A DNA stretch of 5,796 nucleotides. Source: an uncultured bacterium (GTDB lineage: Bacteria > Chloroflexota > Anaerolineae > JACIWP01). The position numbers and the translations under genes were made by a program. The notes under the pieces were generated by a model. That model saw only the letters and a list, made by a program, of their open reading frames with translations, ran no database searches and was not told where the DNA came from. The stretch is from NCBI GenBank assembly GCA_903872005.1, contig CAIQJD010001019.1:1-5796 (forward strand), written 5' to 3'. The stretch's first letter is position 1. Every line of letters begins with the position of its first letter. Below are positions 1-4,484 of the stretch, piece by piece.

Positions 1-141
1 CGCCGCCAGGGCCGCCGGCGTAGATGCCGGGGCCAGGGCGATCCCGACGATAGTGATGAAGATGAGCGCCGTTAGAGGCAGCAGGACTCGCCGCACAGGA
101 CGCGAAAACAGGCGTTGTAGAGAGAAGATCACGCTCTCCAT
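1..141 (-). CDS. N-terminal part of an exported or membrane-anchored protein (truncated by window edge)
   Basis: Only the first 47 codons are inside the window; the reading frame is open to base 1. The N-terminus begins MESVIFSLQRLFSRPVRR, a basic n-region of about 18 residues. A hydrophobic core follows at residues 19-38 (LLPLTALIFITIVGIALAP), then a small-residue stretch with Ala-x-Ala near residues 44-46. This is the layout of a Sec signal peptide or an uncleaved N-terminal anchor, so the rest probably lies outside the cytoplasm. The ATG is preceded by AGGAGAGG (143-150), with AGGAG four bases from the start if the upstream half is used. It lies 46 bases downstream of the small membrane protein on the same strand, and no promoter is visible between them, so they are probably cotranscribed. 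The mature domain is not visible, so no function can be assigned. Confidence 0.7.
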   Translation of the reverse strand, partial: MESVIFSLQRLFSRPVRRVLLPLTALIFITIVGIALAPASTPAALAA

Positions 142-187
142 TCCTCTCCTGGGTAATTGCGACCCTGACCGCCGGCGCGCGCCGCGC

Positions 188-301
188 TCAGAGAACGACC
201 TTGCCGGTCAGCATCAGGATCAGACAACCGAAGATGCAGACGTTCAGGAAGAGCAAGAGAGCCAGGATGGGCCAATAACGGCGTTCGGACAGATCAATCA
301 T
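188..301 (-). CDS. Small single-span membrane protein, 37 residues, function unknown
   Basis: A complete ATG-to-TGA frame of 37 codons. The N-terminus is short and charged (MIDLSERRYW). One uninterrupted hydrophobic stretch covers about residues 11-33, and the tail is short (TGKVVL). The two arginines before the span suggest the N-terminus stays in the cytoplasm. Cys22 and Cys26 lie within the span one helical turn apart, and Asn20 is the one strongly polar residue in it. Support for a real gene: an AAAGG Shine-Dalgarno-like site eight bases before the ATG (310-314), a good sigma70-type promoter about 45-78 bases upstream, and a signal-peptide gene directly downstream in the same direction. 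I do not recognise the family. It could be a small subunit or regulator of a membrane complex, or part of the same export or envelope function as the downstream gene. It is too short for most automatic gene callers. Confidence 0.62.
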   Translation of the reverse strand: MIDLSERRYWPILALLLFLNVCIFGCLILMLTGKVVL

Positions 302-538
302 GGCCTCAGCCTTTCCGCGAGATATGGACGGATGTCCTCGAAGTAATTATAGGATACCGCCAAACGATGCAAAAGTCAAGTTGCTTTGGAAAGGGACGGC
401 ACCGCCGGCTCTCGGGCGTTCGTGGCATAGCCGAAAGAACATGGAAAGCGGAACGCAGGGGACGGGCGCGGAAGGTCGAGGTGATCTCGTATCTCCGCGC
501 TCGTCCGCGTCCAACCCGGCGCGCCGGCGTCCTGCGGG
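302..538. other. Intergenic region between the oxidoreductase and the small membrane protein
   Basis: This 237-base gap holds the promoter at 346-379 and the ribosome binding site of the small gene. The remaining part (about 380-538) contains no credible coding frame. I looked for a terminator for the obg operon and saw only GC-rich palindromic sequence (516-527) without a following U-tract. Confidence 0.6.
346..379 (-). promoter_or_regulatory. Sigma70-type promoter for the small membrane protein unit
   Basis: On the minus strand, TTGACT (374-379) is followed after 17 bases by TATCCT (351-356). A perfect TATAAT (346-351) overlaps its downstream end but sits 22 bases from the -35, so the TATCCT register is the better fit. 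Transcription would begin near 344, giving a leader of roughly 43 bases. The area is clearly more AT-rich than the flanking genes. Confidence 0.72.
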
Positions 539-1549
539 TCAGGCTGCCCGAGCAATCAAGTCTTGAATGTTCACGACCTGGCCGGTCTTGGCCGATTCGA
601 GGGCGGCCAACAGCGCGGCGAAGTCGAGCAGGGCGTCGGCCGGCGTCATCTGGAGCGGCTTGCCCTGGGCGATGGCGGCGTAAAAGTCCTCGAACTCCTC
701 GCGAAAGCCCTGGCTGCCGTTGTCCTTGTGCCACTGAGGCGCGTGGCCGGGGCGCAGGAGCGTGACTTCGTCGTTGATCAGGCGCACCATGCCGGCCTGG
801 CCGAAGATTTCGAGCGTGTTCAGGCTTTCCGTCGTGGCCCAGCTCATGGTGATGTGTGCCGGCAGGCCGCCGGCCATGCGGAAGTTCATGATGGCCGTGT
901 CTTCGGCGCCCAGAATGGGATAGTGGGCGCTGACGAAGCCTTGCGCCAGCTCGGCCGGCCCCAGGATGGCATGCAGCACGTCCATGTAGTGGACGCCGGC
1001 GTCGGTGAGGTAGCCGCCGGGATGCGCCGGCTGCTGCCGCCAGGCAGTCTTGACATACATATTGCCCGGATCGTAGGCGCGGACGATAGACCAACGCGCC
1101 AGGATCGGCGCGCCGATGGCGCCGGCGGCGACCCATTGGCGCGCTTGGCGCATGTCGGAGCTGTAACGAAAGTTTTCTGCGACCAGGTAGACGATCTGAT
1201 GATCGGCGCCGAGTCGTGCGGCGGCCACGGCCTCGCCCAACGAGACGGCGATGGGCTTTTCGCAGATGATATGCGTGCCGGCCTGGGCCGCGCTGCGGCA
1301 GATTTCGTAGTTGAGCGCGATGGGCACGGCGATGTCTACCGCCTGAATGTCGGGCTGCTCTAACAGCCGGCGATAGTCGGTGTAGACCGCCGGCCGGCCG
1401 AGCTGGTCGGCCAGCGTCCGCGCGTGCGCCTCATGGCGACTGCATACGGCGACGATCTCGAACTTGTCTTTGAGCGCCTGAAGCGCTGGCAGATGGCGGT
1501 TCTGGACGATCAGGCCGGCCCCGATCAACCCCAATTTGATGCGTTGCAT
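539..1549 (-). CDS. Gfo/Idh/MocA-family NAD(P)-dependent oxidoreductase
   Basis: A 336-residue protein, normal for this family of sugar, cyclitol and amino-sugar dehydrogenases. The N-terminal Rossmann domain opens with KLGLIGAGLI (glycines 7, 10 and 12) for dinucleotide binding. The family hallmark EKP is at 97-99 (ICEKPIAVS), whose lysine takes part in catalysis in characterised members. The C-terminal alpha/beta domain begins with GGYLTDAGVHYMDVL at 178-192, where Asp183 and His187 match the catalytic Asp/His positions. An upstream in-frame ATG at 1567 exists, but the ATG at 1549 is preceded by a perfect AAGGAGG at five bases and gives the usual N-terminus, so I chose it. The gene follows nadD by 56 bases and is probably the last gene of the obg operon. 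The substrate cannot be told: the family covers many reactions (myo-inositol, glucose-fructose, UDP-sugar, biliverdin). No signal peptide is seen, so it is cytoplasmic. Confidence 0.9.
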   Translation of the reverse strand: MQRIKLGLIGAGLIVQNRHLPALQALKDKFEIVAVCSRHEAHARTLADQLGRPAVYTDYRRLLEQPDIQAVDIAVPIALNYEICRSAAQAGTHIICEKPIAVSLGEAVAAARLGADHQIVYLVAENFRYSSDMRQARQWVAAGAIGAPILARWSIVRAYDPGNMYVKTAWRQQPAHPGGYLTDAGVHYMDVLHAILGPAELAQGFVSAHYPILGAEDTAIMNFRMAGGLPAHITMSWATTESLNTLEIFGQAGMVRLINDEVTLLRPGHAPQWHKDNGSQGFREEFEDFYAAIAQGKPLQMTPADALLDFAALLAALESAKTGQVVNIQDLIARAA

Positions 1550-1554
1550 GGCAG

Positions 1555-1561
1555 CCTCCTT
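1555..1561 (-). promoter_or_regulatory. Perfect Shine-Dalgarno site deciding the oxidoreductase start
   Basis: AAGGAGG on the minus strand ends five bases before the ATG at 1549. It would lie inside the coding region if the longer frame from 1567 were used, so it favours the shorter protein. It is the best ribosome binding site in the window, so this gene may be well translated despite being last in the operon. Confidence 0.75.
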
Positions 1562-1605
1562 GGGCATTTCTTGTTGGGAGTCTTGGCTTTGAGCCAGAGA
1601 TGGGA

Positions 1606-2232
1606 TCAGGCCGTGTCTGGCTCGGCTACTTCGTAGAGCCGATGGGCCTCAATGTACAGGCGCACTGCTTCGGGCGTCTGATAGCGGATGGAGAGGCCGG
1701 CGGCGCGCCGCCGGCGCAACTCGCCGCCGGAAATCTCAATCAGAGGCATGGAGATACATAGGACGCGCTCTTCGACGCGCGGCAGCGCGGCCTGAATGCG
1801 TGGCATATCGGCCTCGGCGCCGGGCCGGCAGGCCACAATCAGCCGGCATTCTTCCAGGAGTTGCGCCGGCTCGTGCCAGGTCAGGATATTCGCCAGGGAA
1901 TCCATGCCCATCAGGAAGAATAGCTCGGCTGTCGGCCCCAGCTCCGCCTGGATCAGGCGCACCATGTCCACGGAATAGTGTGGGCCGGCGCGATCCACAT
2001 CGACGCGGGAGATGGCGAAGGCCGGGTTATCGTGCAGCGCCAGCTCCAACATGCGGAGGCGATGCTCGGCCGGCGTATGGGGCAGCTTGAGCTTGTGCGG
2101 CGGCAAGCCGGCCGGCACGAAGAGTACCTTCTCCAGCGATGCGGCGTGGCGCGCTTCTTCGGCCAACAGGAGGTGGCCGATGTGAATCGGATCGAAGGTT
2201 CCGCCCAGGATGCCGATGCGCTGGCTTACCAT
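1606..2232 (-). CDS. nadD: Nicotinate-nucleotide adenylyltransferase (NaMN adenylyltransferase)
   Basis: Transfers AMP from ATP to nicotinate mononucleotide to make deamido-NAD, the shared penultimate step of NAD synthesis, in the cytoplasm. The 208-residue length is typical. The nucleotidyltransferase signature [11 protein letters not shown] is at residues 10-20, with the (T/H)xGH type histidines His17 and His20. PPHK at 44-47 is the usual NadD substrate-loop motif. MGMDSL...W at 108-119 matches the GxDxL...W segment. The C-terminal nucleotide-binding motif, normally ISSTxIR, reads ISGGELR at 167-173, followed by [16 protein letters not shown] as in the family. The start is the ATG at 2232, which overlaps the last seven bases of obg (ATGGTAA). 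No strong Shine-Dalgarno site is present, so translation is probably coupled to obg. Longer frames upstream only read through obg and are not credible. Identification is firm; the altered C-terminal motif is the one oddity. Confidence 0.96.
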   Translation of the reverse strand: MVSQRIGILGGTFDPIHIGHLLLAEEARHAASLEKVLFVPAGLPPHKLKLPHTPAEHRLRMLELALHDNPAFAISRVDVDRAGPHYSVDMVRLIQAELGPTAELFFLMGMDSLANILTWHEPAQLLEECRLIVACRPGAEADMPRIQAALPRVEERVLCISMPLIEISGGELRRRRAAGLSIRYQTPEAVRLYIEAHRLYEVAEPDTA

Positions 2233-3485
2233 TGCCACTCTAGTTCTACCTTTCCGATATGCACCATGTCGCCATACTGGATGCCGGCGACCTGCAGCGC
2301 GGCCGTGATTCCCAGCGCGTTGAGGATGCGCTGGAAGCGCGTCGTTGCTTCGTCCAGGTCCCAGCGCGTCATCACGGCGGCGCGCTCGATGGCGACGCCG
2401 CGCACGCGCCACGCCTCGCCTTCACGCTCGATAGTGAATGCCCTCTCATTGGCTTCCAGGCGGAAGGTCGCCTCGGTCGCCTCGACCGGCGCTTCGATGG
2501 GCAGTTCATCCAGGCGACGCAGCGTCAGCCGCAGTAGCTCTGGTACGCCTTCGCCGGTCGCCGCGGAGATTGCCAGCGCCTCAACGCCGTCCTTGCGCCA
2601 GGCGGCGCAGAGTTCCGGCCAGCGTTCGCGCACTTCGGTGACGTCCATCTTGTTCAGGACGACAATCTGTGGCTCGCGCGCCAGCCGCTCGCTGAAAAAA
2701 GCCAACTCCGTGTTGATGCTGTGGTAGTCGGCCAGCGGGTCGGCTGAGAGGCCGTCCACCAAGTGGATCAGGAGGCGCGTGCGTTCGATGTGGCGCAGGA
2801 ATTGATGGCCCAGCCCGACGCCTTCGTGCGCCCCTTCGATCAAGCCGGGAATATCCGCCGCGACGAACGAGCGATTGCCTACGACGACGACTCCCAGGTT
2901 GGGCTGTAGGGTGGTGAAGGGATAGTCGGCGATCTTGGGACGCGCTGCGCTGATGACGGAAAGGAGTGTGGACTTGCCGGCGTTCGGCGCGCCGACAATA
3001 CCCACGTCGGCGATCAGCTTCAACTCCAGGCGCAGCCAGCGCGCCTGGCCTGGCTCGCCCTTTTCGGCGATGCGCGGCGCGTGGTTGGTGGCGCTGGCAA
3101 AGGAAGCATTGCCGCGCCCGCCGCGCCCGCCGGCGGCGACCAGGGCGCGCTGCCCCGACGCGGTCAGATCGGCCAGGACTTCGCCGCTGGCTTCGTCGTA
3201 AACGACCGTGCCTGGGGGCACGGCGATGACCATATCGTCGCCGCCGGCGCCGGTCTTGTCGCTGCCCTGTCCGGGCGCGCCGCGCGGCGCGCGCCAGTGG
3301 ACGTGTTCTTTGAACTCGATCAAGGTGTTGAGATGCGGGTTGACTTCCAGGTAGACGTCGCCGCCCTTGCCGCCTTTGCCGCCGTTGGGGCCGCCCAGGG
3401 GGACATGGGCCTCACGGCGAAAGCTGACGACGCCGCTGCCGCCGGCGCCGGCCTCGACGTGGATGCGTACTTCATCGAAAAACAT
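2226..3485 (-). CDS. obgE: Obg-family GTPase (ribosome assembly and stress)
   Basis: A 419-residue cytoplasmic GTPase of the Obg/CgtA family, which acts in late assembly of the 50S ribosomal subunit and in stress and cell-cycle control. All three domains are present. The glycine-rich Obg fold fills about residues 1-158 ([40 protein letters not shown]). The G domain follows with G1 GAPNAGKS (165-172), switch [12 protein letters not shown] (188-198), G3 DIPGLIEGA (211-219), G4 NKMD (278-281) and G5 SAATGEG (307-313). A C-terminal OCT domain at about 340-419 ends with [11 protein letters not shown] and [18 protein letters not shown]. The ATG at 3485 is preceded by AGAAGGG at eight bases. In many bacteria obg follows rplU and rpmA (L21 and L27); here a MerR-type gene is upstream instead, and obg has its own promoter. 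It overlaps nadD by seven bases. Confidence 0.97.
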   Translation of the reverse strand: MFFDEVRIHVEAGAGGSGVVSFRREAHVPLGGPNGGKGGKGGDVYLEVNPHLNTLIEFKEHVHWRAPRGAPGQGSDKTGAGGDDMVIAVPPGTVVYDEASGEVLADLTASGQRALVAAGGRGGRGNASFASATNHAPRIAEKGEPGQARWLRLELKLIADVGIVGAPNAGKSTLLSVISAARPKIADYPFTTLQPNLGVVVVGNRSFVAADIPGLIEGAHEGVGLGHQFLRHIERTRLLIHLVDGLSADPLADYHSINTELAFFSERLAREPQIVVLNKMDVTEVRERWPELCAAWRKDGVEALAISAATGEGVPELLRLTLRRLDELPIEAPVEATEATFRLEANERAFTIEREGEAWRVRGVAIERAAVMTRWDLDEATTRFQRILNALGITAALQVAGIQYGDMVHIGKVELEWQW

Positions 3486-3508
3486 AATCGTATCCCTTCT
3501 TGATAAAG

Positions 3509-3537
3509 AGGATACTCCGATTTGAGGTGGATGTCAA
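3509..3537 (-). promoter_or_regulatory. Sigma70-type promoter of the obg-nadD-oxidoreductase operon
   Basis: On the minus strand, a perfect TTGACA (3532-3537) is followed after exactly 17 bases by TATCCT (3509-3514). Transcription would start near 3502, leaving a short leader of about 17 bases that includes the AGAAGGG ribosome binding site. The promoter lies in the 82-base gap after the MerR-type gene, in AT-richer sequence, and makes obg independent of that gene. Confidence 0.82.
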
Positions 3538-3567
3538 GCAGCCGGCGGCAGCGGCGCGTCAACGGCG

Positions 3568-4329
3568 TCATTGGCTCAAGGTATGCTCGGCGTAGTAGGC
3601 CATAGCCGCGGCCATGAAGTCGGCCAGGCCGGCGTGGCGCTTCTCGTAGAATGCCCGGAATTCGGGGTGCTGCACATAGAGTTGACCCAGGCCGGCGTAG
3701 ACTTCGGCCGAGCAAGGGTAGAAGTTCTCGATCCAGGCGTGGTGGCGGGCGATCAATGCCTGCGCGTCGGCATCGCCGGGGGCGCGGTCGGTCAGGGCCG
3801 CCAGGCCGGCGGTCACCGCCTCGCCTTCTGCGCCGATGGCCTGCCATTGGGCGCGGCTCATCTTCTTGACGCGGCGCTCCGATTCGGCGACCAACGCCGG
3901 GTCGTACTTCTCGCGAGCCTCGCGCTGGTAACGCTCGCGCTGCTCTTTGGTGAACCCCGCATAGAGTTCTTCATCTGTCATTCCCATGTCTGCCTCCGTA
4001 AGTCTCTGAATCGTCTTATCAATGGTCGCCAGGAGGGCGGTCAGGCGCTCGGCGCGGCCTTGCAGCAGCCGGCGATGTTGGCGCAGCGCCTGCACCTGGT
4101 CGAAGTGCGGGTCGGCCAGGGCGGCGCGTATCTCTTCCAGGGGGACATCCAGCTCGCGGAAGAAGAGGATCTGCTGCAAGCGCAGCAGGTCCGGCTCGGC
4201 GTAGAGCCGATAGCCGGCTTCGCTGCGCGCCGAAGGCTTCAGCAGGCCAATGTGATCATAGTGGTGCAGCGTGCGGACGCTGACGCCGGCGATCTGCGCC
4301 AACTGGCTGACCGTATGCGTCTTCTTCAC
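3568..4329 (-). CDS. MerR-family transcriptional regulator with TipAS-type ligand-binding domain
   Basis: A 253-residue DNA-binding regulator. The winged helix-turn-helix is at about residues 6-75: VSQLAQIAGVSVRTLHHYDHIGLL (7-30) followed by the wing GYRLY (40-43 region), as in all MerR proteins. A helical dimerisation stretch covers about 76-112. Residues ~118-250 match a TipAS domain, the antibiotic-recognition fold of TipAL, Mta and SkgA: HHAWIENFYPCSAEVYAGLG (196-215), LYVQHPEF, then GLADFMAAAMAYY. In Streptomyces TipAL this domain captures thiopeptides covalently through a cysteine. Here Cys206 aligns with the other, earlier TipAL cysteine and Gly213 stands at the reactive position, so a different or non-covalent ligand is likely. 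The GTG at 4329 is the assumed start; AGGAGG lies 13 bases upstream, which is far, and an in-frame CTG at 4338 is an alternative. The gene's promoter has the 19-base spacer of MerR-controlled promoters, implying autoregulation. The downstream neighbour obg has its own promoter. Confidence 0.92.
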   Translation of the reverse strand: MKKTHTVSQLAQIAGVSVRTLHHYDHIGLLKPSARSEAGYRLYAEPDLLRLQQILFFRELDVPLEEIRAALADPHFDQVQALRQHRRLLQGRAERLTALLATIDKTIQRLTEADMGMTDEELYAGFTKEQRERYQREAREKYDPALVAESERRVKKMSRAQWQAIGAEGEAVTAGLAALTDRAPGDADAQALIARHHAWIENFYPCSAEVYAGLGQLYVQHPEFRAFYEKRHAGLADFMAAAMAYYAEHTLSQ

Positions 4330-4342
4330 AGTTCTCAGTTAC

Positions 4343-4348
4343 CCTCCT
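4343..4348 (-). promoter_or_regulatory. Ribosome binding site of the MerR-type regulator, unusually placed
   Basis: AGGAGG on the minus strand lies 13 bases before the GTG at 4329 and only four bases before an in-frame CTG at 4338-4336, which directly follows an in-frame TAA. Neither spacing is ideal, so the exact start is open between an N-terminus of MKKTHT and one three residues longer. Confidence 0.5.
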
Positions 4349-4357
4349 CTGTTGCTC

Positions 4358-4388
4358 AGTATACACGATGACGTAACGTTAGAGTCAA
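4358..4388 (-). promoter_or_regulatory. MerR-type promoter and operator of the TipAS regulator
   Basis: On the minus strand, TTGACT (4383-4388) and TATACT (4358-4363) are separated by 19 bases, two more than optimal for sigma70. This is the hallmark of promoters that MerR-family activators twist into shape. The spacer holds the palindrome TAACGTTA (4374-4381) and the overlapping dyad ACGTTACGT (4371-4379), similar in type to the ACGT-containing operators I recall for Mta and TipAL-like regulators. Transcription would start near 4351, just ahead of the AGGAGG site. The regulator itself is the first gene, so autoactivation on ligand binding is the simplest reading. Confidence 0.75.
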
Positions 4389-4418
4389 TAGGCAATTTCA
4401 AGAAAATCGGGATGAGTT

Positions 4419-4447
4419 TTGACGCGTCTTACCTTTCATGTTACACT
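4419..4447 (+). promoter_or_regulatory. Sigma70-type promoter of the helicase gene
   Basis: TTGACG (4419-4424) is followed after 17 bases by TACACT (4442-4447). Transcription would start near 4454, giving a leader of about 31 bases before the ATG at 4485. Its -35 box lies 30 bases from the -35 box of the divergent regulator promoter, so the two are back to back. Confidence 0.7.
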
Positions 4448-4484
4448 CTGCCCTACGATTTCGAGGTGGGAGCCGTTTCTATCT

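Noticed and set aside
173..184. Perfect 12-base palindrome CGGCGCGCGCCG after the small membrane protein
   Set aside because: As a terminator it would have only a four-pair stem and no U-tract; it may simply reflect local GC richness.
346..351. Perfect TATAAT as a separate -10 box
   Set aside because: It is 22 bases from TTGACT, too far; the overlapping TATCCT at 17 bases fits better, though TATAAT may assist melting.
516..527. Perfect palindrome CCGGCGCGCCGG after the oxidoreductase stop
   Set aside because: Stem too short with a usable loop and no following U-tract, so it is not called as a terminator.
306..1136. Long minus-strand frame of 276 codons
   Set aside because: It lies mostly inside the oxidoreductase gene in another frame and is rich in Arg, Pro and Gly without motifs, typical of an alternative frame in GC-rich DNA.
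1584..1596. Small hairpin (TGGCT, three-base loop, AGCCA) between nadD and the oxidoreductase
   Set aside because: A five-pair stem without a U-tract is too weak to call as terminator or regulatory structure.
563..2727. Long plus-strand frames at 563-1363 and 1978-2727
   Set aside because: They are antisense to the oxidoreductase, nadD and obg, show no recognisable domains, and their extent is explained by the codon structure of the real genes on the other strand.
3486..3567. Terminator after the MerR-type gene
   Set aside because: The gap contains GC-rich sequence and the obg promoter but no stem followed by a U-tract, so read-through into obg cannot be excluded.
3571..4371. Plus-strand frame of 266 codons opposite the MerR-type gene
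   Set aside because: It is a mirror of the regulator gene with no motif, and the opposite strand has clear MerR and TipAS signatures.
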